This document shows positions 19,058 through 30,600 of a stretch of DNA of 35,208 nucleotides, one piece after another (within the stretch, counting starts at the first letter, position 1; each line of letters starts with the position of its first letter). Under the pieces are notes generated by a model. That model saw only the letters and a program-made list of their open reading frames with translations. It had not been told where the DNA came from and did no database searches. Source of the DNA: an uncultured Pelagibacteraceae bacterium (GTDB lineage Bacteria > Pseudomonadota > Alphaproteobacteria > Pelagibacterales > Pelagibacteraceae); the NCBI GenBank assembly GCA_902525935.1, contig CABZJA010000011.1:1-35208 (forward strand), read 5' to 3'. The position numbers were made by a program, and so were the translations under genes.

Positions 19058-21466
19058 TTAGGATCTAATTTTTGCACCAGACTTTGACTCAACTGAAGAG
19101 ATAATTAGTTTATTAATGTTATCTAGGTCATTTTCATTTAATGTTTTTTCTTCTGACTGAATAGTTACATTAACAGCTATAGATTTTTTTCCCTCTGGTA
19201 TATTTTCTCCCTCAAATACATCAAATACTCTTACTGACTTAATTAATTTGTTATCAGAAGATTTAATTATATTAACTAGTTCTTGAGATTTAAAATTTTT
19301 ATTAATGATAAATGCAAAATCTCTCTCTGATTTTTGGAAATCAGAAAATTTATATTCAGATTTTAAATCTTTTATTTTTTGTTTTGACTCTTTTATGTAA
19401 TCAAGACAAATTTCAAATATTACTAGACCTTCGGTATTTATATCTAATTTTTTTATTATGTTTGGATGTATTTCACCAAAATATGCTATAGCATTTTTTT
19501 CGTTTTTATTTTGGTACACCCCACCAGATTTGCCTGGGTGATAGTAAGAAGGAGTTCTATCATCTATAATAATATCATCTTTATTAATCCCTGCTTCACA
19601 AAGACTTTGTATCACATCTTTTTTTACATCGAACGTATCTACAATTCTTTCTTTATCATTCCAAGATAATCTTGAAACCTTTCCTGCTCTCACAGCACCT
19701 ATTACAGTCAGTTGATCTCCAGGATTTTTTCCTTTAAATGCTGGACCAATTTCAAATAAAGAAATATCTTTAAATCCTCTATCTAGATTTTTCTTTAAAT
19801 AAAATATCAAATTTGGGAAAATGGAATTTCTTAAAACATTTAGATCTGAACTAATCGGATTTATAATTGGTATTTCTTCATCTTCTTCTTTAAACAGTTG
19901 ATTAATTTTAGAGTCAGTAAATGACCATGTCACAGTTTCTAAATAACCTTTTGATGCTACGGATCTTTGTAAAAAATGAAATAATTTCTGATAATAATTA
20001 AGTGTCGGCTTTAATCTTGTCTTAATAGGTTCTGATGTATTAATATGTTCATAGCCTTTTATTCTCACTATTTCTTCAACAATATCAATTGATTGAGTAA
20101 TGTCTGGTCTCCAAGAGGGTACTACTAACTTTAAAGTTTTTTTATTCTTAGATACTTTAAAACCTAGCTTTTCTAGTATTTTAATTAATTCTTTATTTTC
20201 AACATTAAATCCTGTCGTTTTTTCAAAAAGAAATGGGTCAAAATTAATTATTGTTTTTTTATAATTTTCAATTTTTTTAACATCTAAATTACTTGTTTCG
20301 CCTCCACAAATTTTTTTTATTAGGTCAGAAGCTTTTATTAATCCTTCTTTAATTGATAAAGGATCTATGCCTCTTTCGAATCTGAATTTAGCATCTGTAT
20401 CTATATTTAATTGTTTAGAGGTTTTTCTTATTGAACGTGGTAAAAAATAAGCAGATTCTAATAATATGTTTTTAGTCGAATATTCTGTTCCAGATCTTGT
20501 CCCACCAATTATACCACCAAGACCTAAGACTCCAGATCTGTCAGAAATAACGCACATATCATTTTCTAAAATATATTTTTTATTATCCAAGGCTTCGAAA
20601 CTTTCTCCTGTAGAAGAACTTCTAACAATAATTTGATTATCTATTTTATCTGCATCATAAGCGTGTAATGGTCTATTTAAATCAAACATCACATAATTAG
20701 TAATATCAACTATCGCAGATATTGGTTTTTGGCCTAAAGACTTAATTTTATCTTTTAGCCATTTTGGACTCTCTTTATTTGTTACACCTTTAATTAAACA
20801 ACTTCCAAACGTTGTGCATCCTTGAACTTTTTCTTTCTTTATTGTTACATTTATATTTTGCTTGCCTCTATATTTTAAATTCGATTTTTTATTAATTTTT
20901 AATTTACCGGCACCAGCAGCAGATAAATCTCTAGCAATTCCTCTTACCCCTAAACAATCTGGTCTATTGGGCGTAATTGATAAATCTATTACTTTTTCAG
21001 AAGTCTTTTTAAAATATTTTTCTCCAATTTTATTTGCATATTTATTGTTTTTTAATTCTATTATTCCATCACTTTCATTAGATAACAATAATTCTGATTC
21101 AGAACAGAGCATCCCATATGATGTTACACCTCTTATTTTGCTTATAGATAATTTAATCTGATTTTTAGGAATAATCGATCCTGGAGGTGCATAAACTGTC
21201 AAAAGTCCATTTTTTGCATTTGGGGCTCCACATACTACTTCAATTGTTTTGTCGCTACCTATATCAACATCACATAACTTCAATCTGTCTGCATTTGGAT
21301 GAGTTTTGGCATTTATAATTTTTGCAACAATAAATGTATCTAATTCAGATACAGGGTTCTCAAAACTTTCAACTTCTAGACCAATATTGGTTAATTTATC
21401 TATTATTTGATTATTATTAAATTTTGTATCAAGATGGTTTTTTAACCAGTCAACTGTGAACTTCAT
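19058..21466 (-). CDS. pheT: Phenylalanyl-tRNA synthetase beta subunit
   Basis: The beta subunit of the alpha2-beta2 PheRS, which carries editing and tRNA-binding domains. In order: an N-terminal helical/strand module, the EMAP-like tRNA-binding domain ([20 protein letters not shown], near residue 45), the B3/B4 editing domain (HAYDADKID near 260-270), a B5 domain, a degenerate catalytic-like core, and a C-terminal anticodon-binding FDX-ACB domain ([13 protein letters not shown] onward). At 802 residues it is full length. It overlaps pheS by 4 nt and abuts lepA. Confidence 0.97.
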   Translation of the reverse strand: MKFTVDWLKNHLDTKFNNNQIIDKLTNIGLEVESFENPVSELDTFIVAKIINAKTHPNADRLKLCDVDIGSDKTIEVVCGAPNAKNGLLTVYAPPGSIIPKNQIKLSISKIRGVTSYGMLCSESELLLSNESDGIIELKNNKYANKIGEKYFKKTSEKVIDLSITPNRPDCLGVRGIARDLSAAGAGKLKINKKSNLKYRGKQNINVTIKKEKVQGCTTFGSCLIKGVTNKESPKWLKDKIKSLGQKPISAIVDITNYVMFDLNRPLHAYDADKIDNQIIVRSSSTGESFEALDNKKYILENDMCVISDRSGVLGLGGIIGGTRSGTEYSTKNILLESAYFLPRSIRKTSKQLNIDTDAKFRFERGIDPLSIKEGLIKASDLIKKICGGETSNLDVKKIENYKKTIINFDPFLFEKTTGFNVENKELIKILEKLGFKVSKNKKTLKLVVPSWRPDITQSIDIVEEIVRIKGYEHINTSEPIKTRLKPTLNYYQKLFHFLQRSVASKGYLETVTWSFTDSKINQLFKEEDEEIPIINPISSDLNVLRNSIFPNLIFYLKKNLDRGFKDISLFEIGPAFKGKNPGDQLTVIGAVRAGKVSRLSWNDKERIVDTFDVKKDVIQSLCEAGINKDDIIIDDRTPSYYHPGKSGGVYQNKNEKNAIAYFGEIHPNIIKKLDINTEGLVIFEICLDYIKESKQKIKDLKSEYKFSDFQKSERDFAFIINKNFKSQELVNIIKSSDNKLIKSVRVFDVFEGENIPEGKKSIAVNVTIQSEEKTLNENDLDNINKLIISSVESKSGAKIRS

Positions 21467-22530
21467 CTACTCAGTCCTCTATAATTTGAAGGGACATCTA
21501 ATGGATCAAAACCAAAGTGACTTAACCATCTATAATCTGTCTCAAAAAAGGCTCTTAAATCATTAATTCCATATTTCAACATTCCCAGTCTGTCTATGCC
21601 AATTCCAAAGGCATATCCTTGATATTTACTTGGATTAACTTTTACATTTTTCAAAACATTTGGATGAACCATTCCGCAACCTAAAATTTCTAACCATTTA
21701 TCACCTTCACCAATTACTATCTTTCCATTTTTAATTTCATATCTTATATCTACTTCTGCAGACGGTTCAGTAAATGGAAAATGACTTGGTCTAAATCTCA
21801 TTTTAATTTTATCAACTTCAAAAAACTCCTTAATAAAATAATTTAAACAACCTTTCAGATGTCCCATATTTATATTTTTATCTATATGTAACCCTTCAAC
21901 TTGATGAAACATGGGAGCATGAGTTTGGTCACTGTCTGACCTGTAAGTTCTTCCTGGTGCAATAATTTTAAAAGGAGGCTTACCTTTTAACATAGTTCTT
22001 ACCTGAACTGGGGACGTATGTGTTCTCAAAAGTAATTCCCTATTATTATCTAGATAAAAAGTATCATGCATATCTCTAGCTGGATGGTTATCTGGTGTAT
22101 TTAATGCTGTAAAATTATTATATTCATTTTCTACATCCGGACCTTCCTCAACACTAAATCCAATCTCAGAAAATATAGATGAAATTTCATCTATTACTTG
22201 AGAGACTGGATGAATTTTACCAATTTCAATATCTCTTTCTGGAAGAGTTACATCAATTTTTTCTCTCTCAAGCTTTAAATTAATTTCTTTAGTTTCTAAT
22301 TCTTGAATTTTGATTGATATTTTATTTTGAAGTTCGTCTTTAATATTATTTAAATCTGAGGCTAATTTTTTCCTTTCTTCTACAGAAATAGAACCTAATT
22401 TTTTAAATTCGTTTGATATAATTCCACTTTTTCCAAATAGTTCTGATTTAATGTTATTTACTTTATCAACATTATTTTCTGTATTAAGCTTATCGATATA
22501 ATCATCTTTTATTTTTATAATATCAGACAT
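21463..22530 (-). CDS. pheS: Phenylalanyl-tRNA synthetase alpha subunit
   Basis: The catalytic class II subunit of PheRS. An N-terminal coiled coil (about residues 1-90) binds the tRNA. The core has [14 protein letters not shown], the motif 2 region ([20 protein letters not shown]) and motif 3 [15 protein letters not shown]. At 355 residues it is full length. It begins 43 nt after rplT with no obvious terminator or attenuator hairpin between them, and its stop overlaps the pheT start by 4 nt. Confidence 0.97.
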   Translation of the reverse strand: MSDIIKIKDDYIDKLNTENNVDKVNNIKSELFGKSGIISNEFKKLGSISVEERKKLASDLNNIKDELQNKISIKIQELETKEINLKLEREKIDVTLPERDIEIGKIHPVSQVIDEISSIFSEIGFSVEEGPDVENEYNNFTALNTPDNHPARDMHDTFYLDNNRELLLRTHTSPVQVRTMLKGKPPFKIIAPGRTYRSDSDQTHAPMFHQVEGLHIDKNINMGHLKGCLNYFIKEFFEVDKIKMRFRPSHFPFTEPSAEVDIRYEIKNGKIVIGEGDKWLEILGCGMVHPNVLKNVKVNPSKYQGYAFGIGIDRLGMLKYGINDLRAFFETDYRWLSHFGFDPLDVPSNYRGLSR

Positions 22531-22573
22531 TCTAATAGAATATTTGTTAAAGAAAGAAAAACAATAGTCTTGA

Positions 22574-22930
22574 TTAATTTAATGCTGCTTGAGCCCTTTT
22601 AACTATAGTTTTGAATGCTTCGGGGTTATCGTAAGCAATTTCTGCAAGAATTTTTCTGTCTAATTTAATTCCTGATTTATTTAAACCATTAATAAACTTT
22701 GAGTATGTTATACCTTCAGATCTAACACCAGCATTAATTCTTTGTATCCAAAGTGATTTGAAATCCCTTTTTTTATTTCTTCTATCTCTGTAAGCATACT
22801 GCATAGCTTTTTCCATTGCTTGTCTCGCAACTCTTATAGTATTTTTTCTTCTTCCCCACTGACCTTTAACAGCTTTTAAAACTTTCTTGTGTTTAGCTCT
22901 GCTTGTAACTCCTCTTTTAACTCTTGCCAT
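22574..22930 (-). CDS. rplT: 50S ribosomal protein L20
   Basis: L20 (118 aa) binds 23S rRNA early in 50S assembly. The family signature [18 protein letters not shown] is at the N-terminus and NRKIL-type text is recognisable in [20 protein letters not shown]. It starts 1 nt after the rpmI stop. In other bacteria L20 represses the infC-rpmI-rplT operon by binding a leader structure; I see no convincing mimic of the 23S site in the 52 nt between infC and rpmI. Confidence 0.98.
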   Translation of the reverse strand: MARVKRGVTSRAKHKKVLKAVKGQWGRRKNTIRVARQAMEKAMQYAYRDRRNKKRDFKSLWIQRINAGVRSEGITYSKFINGLNKSGIKLDRKILAEIAYDNPEAFKTIVKRAQAALN

Positions 22931-22931
22931 T

Positions 22932-23138
22932 TTATCCTCTTAAACTGTAAGGCATATAAGATTTTACTATCTTACCATCTTGTTTAGATAAAACAGTTGT
23001 GCCTCTTTGTTTTCTAATTTGTGAATTCGTTCTTTTAATCATGCCGTGTCTTTTTCCAGCCTGTGGAGTAATAACCTTACCTTTGGCTGAGATTTTAAAT
23101 CTTTTTTTAGCTGAACTTTTTGTTTTTAACTTAGGCAT
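22932..23138 (-). CDS. rpmI: 50S ribosomal protein L35
   Basis: L35 (68 aa), highly basic, beginning with [15 protein letters not shown] and containing [19 protein letters not shown], the expected family pattern. It lies in the conserved infC-rpmI-rplT order. The gap from infC is 52 nt, one of the larger gaps in this operon, and contains a GGGG stretch about 12 nt before the ATG on the coding strand's complement but no clear Shine-Dalgarno sequence. Confidence 0.97.
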   Translation of the reverse strand: MPKLKTKSSAKKRFKISAKGKVITPQAGKRHGMIKRTNSQIRKQRGTTVLSKQDGKIVKSYMPYSLRG

Positions 23139-23190
23139 AATTTTCGGGGTTATACAAATATTAAATTAAATTTACAACTAGAAATATGGC

Positions 23191-23736
23191 TTATAAAGGC
23201 TGGATTACCATAATCATTTGCTTTCCATCAAATTTTGGCTGAAGCTCTACTTTTCCAATAGTCTCCATGTCTGCCTTAATTTTATCCATTAATTCATTGC
23301 CAAGGTTCGAATGTTGTAACTCTCTACCTTTAAACCTTATTGTAAATTTGACTTTATCGCCTTTTGCCAAAAATTTTTGAGCATTTTTAATTTTGAAAGT
23401 GTAGTCATGAACTTCTGTAACTGGCCTTAATTTTATTTCTTTTAATTCAATTTTCTTTTGTTTTTTTTTTGCCTTATTAGCTTTTTTTTGTGCGTCGTAT
23501 TTATATTTACCCATGTCCATAATTTTGCAGACAGGTGGTTTTGCATTCGGAGCAATTTCAATTAAATCTAAGCCTTCATTTTTTGCTTTATTAATAGCTT
23601 CATTTAAATTTAAAATTCCTAAATTTTCTCCATCACTCGCTATAACTTGAACTTCATTTGATGTAATCCTGTTGTTAGACCTTGGGCCTCTTGCTTTAGT
23701 TCTTCTTTGAAAATAATTTTGTTTAAAATCTGCCAC
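23191..23736 (-). CDS. infC: Translation initiation factor IF-3
   Basis: IF-3 prevents premature 50S joining and checks the initiator tRNA and start codon. The N-terminal domain has RSNNRITSNEVQVIASDGEN and GLDLIEIAPNAKPPVCKI, a lysine-rich linker follows (about residues 84-100), and the C-terminal domain has IKLRPVTEVHDYTFKIKNA and KVKFTIRFKGRE. At 181 residues it is normal. The start is GTG, placed directly after the thrS stop (TAA|GTG). Non-ATG starts are common for infC and in E. coli (AUU) allow IF-3 to repress itself; whether GTG does so here is unknown. Confidence 0.97.
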   Translation of the reverse strand: MADFKQNYFQRRTKARGPRSNNRITSNEVQVIASDGENLGILNLNEAINKAKNEGLDLIEIAPNAKPPVCKIMDMGKYKYDAQKKANKAKKKQKKIELKEIKLRPVTEVHDYTFKIKNAQKFLAKGDKVKFTIRFKGRELQHSNLGNELMDKIKADMETIGKVELQPKFDGKQMIMVIQPL

Positions 23737-25656
23737 TTAAATAGAAGGGGCTTTATTTAGATCAGAGTATTTTTTTATAAATTCTTTTAAAGCCATATTT
23801 TCTTGTTTATTAGAATCCAATCTTCTAATAGTTACACTGTTGGAGTCAACTTCTTTTTTTCCACAAATCAATAACATTGGTACTTTTGTTAAAGAATGAT
23901 CTCTTATTTTATAATTTAAATTATGATTTTTAAGATCTACCTCGACAATCAAACCACTCCGTTTTAATTCCTTAGCTACATTTTTAGCATATTCATCAAA
24001 ATCACTAGAGATTGGAATAACTACTGCCTGTAAAGGTGATATCCAAAATGGCAGCTTGCCTGCATAATTCTCTATAAGGATACCTATGAACCTTTCTAAA
24101 GATCCAAATAATGCTCTGTGTAACATTACAGGTACTTTTTTGGTTCCATCTTTATCAACAAAAGAAGCTCCTAATCTACCTGGTAAATTTAAATCTACTT
24201 GCAAGGTTCCGCACTGCCAATCTCTACCAATTGCATCTCTTAAAACAAATTCAATTTTTGGTCCATAAAATGCACCCTCACCTTTATTAATTGAGTACCC
24301 TAACTTTGTTGCTTTGATTGCTTCTAACAAAGCAGCCTCTGACTTATCCCAAACTTTATCATCTCCAACTCTTAAATCTGGTCTATCTGAATATTTTAAA
24401 ATAACATCTTCAAACCCAAGATCTTTATAAATTTCTAAAATTAAATTTGTAACACTCAGACATTCTTCGGTAATTTGTTCTTCTGTACAAAAAATATGTG
24501 CATCATCTTGAGTAAAGGCTCTTACACGTAATAATCCATGCAATGCACCTGAAGGTTCATATCTGTGAACTTTTCCGAATTCTGACATCTTTAAAGGTAA
24601 GTCTCTATAACTTTTAAGTCCTTGGTTAAATACTTGAACACACCCAGGACAATTCATTGGTTTAATTGCAAATACTTTTTCATCTGGTGTAGTTGAAGTA
24701 TACATATTAGCTCCAAATTTTTCCCAGTGACCAGATTTTTCCCACAAAGATCTATCAAGAATTTCTGGCGTATTTATCTCTTTGTAACCATCGTGATCTT
24801 GTTTCATTCTCATATAAGAAACTAGTTTTTGGAACAAATTCCACCCTTTCTGGTGCCAAAACACAGATCCAGGACTTTCTTCTCTAAAATGAAATAAATC
24901 CATCTCTTTTCCAATTTTTCTATGATCTCTTTTTTCTGCTTCCTCAATTCTCTGAAGATAAAGGTCTAATTCTTTTTGAGTTGCCCAACCAGTACCATAT
25001 ATTCTTTGAAGCATTTCATTATTAGAGTCACCACGCCAATAAGCTCCAGATACTTTTGTCAATTTAAAAGCTTTACCTATTTTACCAGAAGATACTAAAT
25101 GAGGACCTCTACATAAATCATGCCATGTTTCACCATGATGATAAACCGTAAGTTCTTCGTTTTTAGGAATGCTTTCAATTATCTCAGCTTTATATTTTTC
25201 TCCAATTTTTTTAAAATGACTTATTGCTTTATCTCTCTCCCAAACTTCTTTTCTTGTTTTTACATCTTTATCTATTATCTCTGACATTTTTTTTTCAATT
25301 TTTTTTAAATCATCGCTAGTAAAAGGCTCTTTTCTTGCAAAATCATAGTAAAATCCATTTTCTATAACTGGCCCAATTGTTACCTGTGTGCCTGGGTAAA
25401 GTTCTTGAACGGCCATAGCCATTATATGTGCAGTATCATGTCTGATAACTTCTAGCCCTTCTGGATCTTTAGCTGTAAATATTTTAATAGAACAATCATT
25501 TTCAATAACAGTATATAAATCTTTAAGTTCACCGTTTATGCTCATTACTAAAGCTTGCTTACTTAAAGACTTACTAATTTTTTCAGCGACTTCAGTGCCT
25601 GTTATACTTTTTTCAAAGTTTAATTTCTTTCCATCTGGTAGTGTTATATTTGGCAT
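23737..25656 (-). CDS. thrS: Threonyl-tRNA synthetase
   Basis: Class II synthetase charging tRNA-Thr. In order: an N-terminal TGS domain (residues 1-60), the second-additional/editing domain with zinc-type motif RHDTAHIMAMA and HHGETWHDLCRGPH, the catalytic core with NCPGC and the zinc-site His residues (GALHGLLRVRAFTQDDAHIF), WQCGTLQVDLNLPGRLGASF, motif 3 (HRALFGSLERFIGILIENY), and the C-terminal anticodon-binding domain. At 639 residues it is full length. Its ATG shares a base with the stop of the preceding glycosyltransferase (TAATG). No T-box or operator-like leader is possible with that overlap. Confidence 0.97.
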   Translation of the reverse strand: MPNITLPDGKKLNFEKSITGTEVAEKISKSLSKQALVMSINGELKDLYTVIENDCSIKIFTAKDPEGLEVIRHDTAHIMAMAVQELYPGTQVTIGPVIENGFYYDFARKEPFTSDDLKKIEKKMSEIIDKDVKTRKEVWERDKAISHFKKIGEKYKAEIIESIPKNEELTVYHHGETWHDLCRGPHLVSSGKIGKAFKLTKVSGAYWRGDSNNEMLQRIYGTGWATQKELDLYLQRIEEAEKRDHRKIGKEMDLFHFREESPGSVFWHQKGWNLFQKLVSYMRMKQDHDGYKEINTPEILDRSLWEKSGHWEKFGANMYTSTTPDEKVFAIKPMNCPGCVQVFNQGLKSYRDLPLKMSEFGKVHRYEPSGALHGLLRVRAFTQDDAHIFCTEEQITEECLSVTNLILEIYKDLGFEDVILKYSDRPDLRVGDDKVWDKSEAALLEAIKATKLGYSINKGEGAFYGPKIEFVLRDAIGRDWQCGTLQVDLNLPGRLGASFVDKDGTKKVPVMLHRALFGSLERFIGILIENYAGKLPFWISPLQAVVIPISSDFDEYAKNVAKELKRSGLIVEVDLKNHNLNYKIRDHSLTKVPMLLICGKKEVDSNSVTIRRLDSNKQENMALKEFIKKYSDLNKAPSI

Positions 25657-26810
25657 TAGTTTATTAATTTTTTATACTCTGAATAAGTAGAAAAACACAT
25701 TTTTTCAACATTAAATTTTGAAACAACATTTTTTCTACCTTCTATACCCATTTGATTGATAGTCTGTTTATCTAAATTCATAATTTCTATTAATTTTTTT
25801 GAAAGATCGTCGGAGTTATTTGCTTCAAATAAAAATCCTGTTTTATTTTCACTTATAGTCTCTTTTGATCCCCCAATATTACTTGCAACAATTGGTTTTT
25901 TCATTGCCTGGGCCTCAACAGATATTCTTCCAAAAGCTTCTGGTTCTATTGATGAGGAAACTATGATATCTGAGACTTTATAAGCTAGTGGCATATTTTT
26001 ACAATGATCTATAAATTTTACTTGATTAGTTAATCTGTACTGTTCAACTAACCTAATAAGTTTCTTTTTGTAAAGTTCTCTTCCTTGATCGCTCCCAAGA
26101 ATAATTACATTAAATATCTCATGTCCTAAATTAATATTTACTTTATTAATAGCATCCAAAAACATTTCTTGGCCTTTCCATTCTGTTAATCTTCCAGGCA
26201 ATAGAACAGTTTTTCTCTCAATTTTAAGTCCCCATGATTTAAATAATTCATCTTCCTCGGTTTCTATAGTAGTTGATGGATCAAAATAATCAGTATTAAT
26301 GCCTCTAAATATCACCAAGAATTTTTTTTTATCATCAAGGTATTCAGAGTAGTTTTCTTTAATATGCGAAAATATAAAATTAGAGCCTGCAATAATTAAA
26401 TCAGATCTCAACATTACAGAATTATATAATTTTTTTAATTTGCTTTTAAAATTATATGTTCCATGAAACGTAGTTACAAATTTACGTCGTGTGATTTTGG
26501 TAGCTAGCAAACAAGACCATGCAGGTGCTCTGCTTCTCGCGTGAACAATATTAATTCCATAAAATAAAATTATTAAAGAAATAATTATTGAATTAATAAA
26601 AACTAAAACGGGGTTTTTGGAATTGACAGGTAATCTTATATATTTAACTTTTTTTTTATCTATAAACTTTGTTAATTCACCGCCATTGCATATTAAAAAA
26701 GATTTACACTCATTTTCATGTAGATAGTGTGCGATATCATAACAACCTGTTTCTGCACCACCGTAACCAAGTTTTGGTATAACTTGCAGAACTTTCAATT
26801 TTGGATGCAT
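25656..26810 (-). CDS. Family 4-type glycosyltransferase
   Basis: 384 residues with the two-Rossmann GT-B layout. The N-terminal domain has QVIPKLGYGGAETGCYD, a donor/acceptor Gly-rich loop typical of GT4. The C-terminal domain has LLPGRLTEWKGQEMFLDAI (nucleotide-sugar site) and the EX7E motif in IEPEAFGRISVEAQAMKKP, with conserved downstream GGSKETI and GFLF. A hydrophobic patch near residues 70-85 (VFINSIIISLIILFYGINIV) may contact the membrane. It probably adds a sugar to a lipopolysaccharide core or other envelope glycan; the sugar is unknown. It is the first gene of the long minus-strand translation cluster and shares one base with thrS, an unusual partner. Confidence 0.88.
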   Translation of the reverse strand: MHPKLKVLQVIPKLGYGGAETGCYDIAHYLHENECKSFLICNGGELTKFIDKKKVKYIRLPVNSKNPVLVFINSIIISLIILFYGINIVHARSRAPAWSCLLATKITRRKFVTTFHGTYNFKSKLKKLYNSVMLRSDLIIAGSNFIFSHIKENYSEYLDDKKKFLVIFRGINTDYFDPSTTIETEEDELFKSWGLKIERKTVLLPGRLTEWKGQEMFLDAINKVNINLGHEIFNVIILGSDQGRELYKKKLIRLVEQYRLTNQVKFIDHCKNMPLAYKVSDIIVSSSIEPEAFGRISVEAQAMKKPIVASNIGGSKETISENKTGFLFEANNSDDLSKKLIEIMNLDKQTINQMGIEGRKNVVSKFNVEKMCFSTYSEYKKLIN

Positions 26811-26852
26811 ATGGTAGAGTTATAATATTTCAAATCAATTTTAATACTTTAT

Positions 26853-27614
26853 ATGAAAAAATTTAAATTTCTAAAAATTTCTAAAACAAAAAAACTAAGA
26901 TATATAAGCAATTATTATAAGAAAAATCTTTATATTATATTTTTACCAGGTTTTGCATCCGATATAGAAGGAGATAAACCTAAAAGATTTTTAAACTATG
27001 CTAAAAAGAATAAATTGGGTTTTTTGGCACTAGAATATTCTGGATACGGAAAATCTTCAGGTGAATTTACAAAAGGGAATATTTCCACTTGGGTAAATGA
27101 TGCGAAACTGACTATTAAAAAAATAGTTAAAAAAAATGACATAATTTTAATAGGCTCTAGTATGGGTGCTTGGATTTCATTATTATTATTTAAATCATTT
27201 AAAAAACAGATTAAAGGCTTTGTGGGAATTGGTTCTGCTCCTGAATTTTTAACAAGAATAATGTGGAAAAAATTTTCAAAAAAGACAAAGAGTGAAATTA
27301 TTAAAAAAGGTATTAGCAAAATTAAAAATGGTGGATATGAGTATCTAATAACTAATCAATTAATTAAAGATGGAAGAAAAAAAAAAAATAAAGTTTTAAA
27401 TTTTAAAATTTCAATGAAAATACTTGTTACTATGGTCCATGGTCAAAAAGATGAAGTAGTACCAATTAAATACTCAAGAGAAGTTTTAAAAATCTTCAAC
27501 ACAGCAAAAAAAAAATTAAATATAATTAAGAAGGGTGACCATAGTCTCTCGTCAAAAAAAAATCTAAATATTATTTGTAAAGAGTTAGATAATATTATTA
27601 AAAATACTAACTAG
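26853..27614 (+). CDS. Alpha/beta hydrolase (serine esterase/thioesterase-like)
   Basis: 253 residues. The fold is shown by an oxyanion-hole region LPGFASDIEGDKP near residue 30, GYGKSSGEF, the nucleophile elbow G-S-S-M-G in ILIGSSMGAW (near residue 103), a catalytic Asp in HGQKDEVVP (near 205) and a His in KKGDHSLSS (near 230). The layout resembles the mitochondrial ABHD10 group, which has alphaproteobacterial relatives and acts on acyl-thioesters and acyl-glucuronides (from memory, not aligned). It is a lone + strand gene; the 42 nt separating it from the divergent glycosyltransferase hold a TATAAT at 26821-26826 without a good -35. A run of 12 A residues (27377-27388) sits mid-gene. Its end overlaps gltB by 8 nt. 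Confidence 0.8.
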   Translation: MKKFKFLKISKTKKLRYISNYYKKNLYIIFLPGFASDIEGDKPKRFLNYAKKNKLGFLALEYSGYGKSSGEFTKGNISTWVNDAKLTIKKIVKKNDIILIGSSMGAWISLLLFKSFKKQIKGFVGIGSAPEFLTRIMWKKFSKKTKSEIIKKGISKIKNGGYEYLITNQLIKDGRKKKNKVLNFKISMKILVTMVHGQKDEVVPIKYSREVLKIFNTAKKKLNIIKKGDHSLSSKKNLNIICKELDNIIKNTN

Positions 27615-30600
27615 CTTGGTTAACTAACTTTTTATTTGAAATAGGATTTTCTAACTTATCTAACATTTCTTTTGGACAAACTTGAACAAAATTATTTATT
27701 TCATTTTCAAAGTTCTCAACTATTTTTTTCGAGATTGTTGAATTTGTTTCTATCGCGTGCTCCTGTATTAATTTCCTTAGATGCTCAATCCAAAATTTAG
27801 TTTCTGGAGTTTGCCAAACTACACTTTCAGGATTTACCTTTTTATCAAATTGATTTTCAGGGTCATATATAAATGCTATGCCTCCTGTCATGCCAGCTCC
27901 AAAATTATCACCTATATCTCCTAATATAACAATATTTCCTCCTGTCATGTATTCACAACCGTTTGAGTCACAGCCTTCAACTACAGCTGTTGCACCTGAG
28001 TTTCTTACAGCAAATCGATCCCCGGCTTGTCCAGCAGCATAAAGCTTACCAGACGTTGCACCGTAAAGAACGGTATTTCCTATGATAGTATTTTCGTTGG
28101 AAATTAAATTGCTATCATCTGCAAGTTTTATTAAAATCGTTGCGCCAGATAATCCTTTTCCAACATAATCATTAGCATCACCTTTAAGAACAAGTTTTAA
28201 ACCTTTCGATGAAAAAGCTCCAAAAGATTGCCCTGCAGAACCTTTGAATTTTAAAGTTAAAAAATTATCATTTAATTTTTCGTATCCATATTTTTTGTAA
28301 AGGTAATGAGAAATTCTTGTACCAACAGCTCTATTTGTATTTTTAATATGAAACTCTTTATCAATTTTCTCAGAGTTATCTAAAGACTTCTCTATTTCTG
28401 GCCAAATTTCTTGATCCAGAGTATCAGGAACTTTATTAATTGAATAGTTTTCACAATATCTTTTGTGTCTACCTGGATCTGTTTGAACAAATAATGGGTT
28501 CAAATCTAGATCGTCAAGATTTGGTGAAGCTTTGTTGACTTGCATTAGTAAGTCAGTTCGTCCAATTATTTCATTTAATGATTTAAAACCAATTTCTGCT
28601 AAAATTTCTCTAACCTCAGATGCAATAAATGTGAATAGATTTACAATCTTATCTGGTGTTCCCGTGAACTTTTCTCTTAATTTATCATCCTGAGTACAAA
28701 CTCCAACAGGACAAGTGTTCGAATGACACTGTCTTACCATAATGCAACCCATTGCAACAAGAGCTGTAGTTGCTACACCATACTCTTCAGCTCCCATCAT
28801 TGCTGCTATAACAACGTCTCGTCCAGTTTTAATTCCTCCATCAGTTCTTAAAGTTACTTTATGTCTTAAGTTGTTTAATGTTAAAACTTGATTTGCTTCT
28901 GTTAAACCCATTTCCCAAGGTATACCAACATATTTCACACTAGTTTGAGGCGTTGCTCCAGTACCACCGTTATGTCCAGAGATTAATATTATATCCGCTT
29001 CAGCCTTAGCAACTCCGGCTGCTATTGTTCCAACTCCAGATGATGCAACTAACTTTACACCTATTCTTGCCTTAGGGTTTATTTGCTTTAAGTCATAAAT
29101 TAATTGTGCAAGGTCCTCTATTGAGTAAATATCATGGTGTGGAGGTGGAGATATTAGAGTTACGCCAGGAGTAGAGTGTCTTAACTTTGCAATTTCATCT
29201 GTTACTTTAAAACCTGGCAATTGTCCTCCCTCTCCAGGCTTAGCTCCTTGAGCAATTTTAATTTCAATTTCATTACAATTATTAAGATAATTTATAGTTA
29301 CGCCAAATCTTGCTGAGGCTATTTGTTTTACTCTTGAGTTAGCAGTGTCACCACTGTCCATAACTTTAAATCTTCTTTCATCTTCTCCTCCCTCGCCACT
29401 GCAGGAAGCACCTTTTATTCTATTCATGCCAATGGCTAAAGTTTCATGAGCTTCTTTAGAAAGTGCTCCATGAGACATACTTCCACTACCGAATCTTCTT
29501 AATATATTTTCTATTGGCTCAACTTCATTTATTTCTAAAGATGATCCCAATTTTTTTTTTCTAAAATCAATTAGATCTCTAAGATTAATTGGTGGTAAAT
29601 TATATATTCCTTTTACATATTTTTTATATGTCTCGTATGAGTTATTACCAACAGCACTTTGTAATAAATGTATTAGCTTACCTTGATATTGATGTGTTTC
29701 ACCATTTTTTCTATATCTATATATACCACCTATTGGTAATACTTTTTCAGAACTTTCAAAAGCTTCTTTATGAATTTCTCTTATTTTTTTTTCAATACCT
29801 GACAATCCTATACCAGAAATTTTGGAGACTACTCCAGGAAAATAATCATTAACAATAGTTCTACTCAGACCTACAGTTTCAAAATTACATCCACCTCTGT
29901 AAGAGCTTAAAACTGATATACCCATTTTTGACATTATTTTTAAAAGGCCTGCATTTACAGATTTTATAAATCTTTCAACACATTCATCAAAACTAAATTG
30001 GCCAAATAATTTTTTATTATGCCTCTGGTATAAACTATCGAAAGCTAAATATGGATTAACAGTTGTCGCTCCAACACCTATAAGTGTTGCAAACGAATGA
30101 GTATCTAAAGCTTCTCCAGATTGAACGTTAATTGAAACATAACCTCTTAATTTATTTTCAATTAAGGATGTATTTATGGCCCCAACACTCAACAATACAG
30201 GAATGGGAAATTTATCTTCTGAGATATCTTTATCGCTTAAAATTAATTGAGTAACTCCTTGTCTAACAGCAATCTCTGATTCTTGTTGAATTCTTCTTAT
30301 TGCAACAGATAAATTCTCATTTTTTGAAAAAGTGCAATCAATTATATGTGAATTTTTACCAAAAAATTTAATAAATTTTTCAAATTGAGAATTTGACAAT
30401 ATTGGACTATTTAAAACATATATATTTTCTTTAGTTAAAGTATCGAAATCCAAAATATTTCCTAGATTTCCAAAACGGGTTTTCAAGCTCATTACTTTAT
30501 TTTCACGCAAAGAGTCTATTGGAGGATTAGTTACTTGGCTAAAATTTTGTCTAAAAAAATGGTACAATGGTCTATATTTATCAGACAAAACTGCAAGAGG

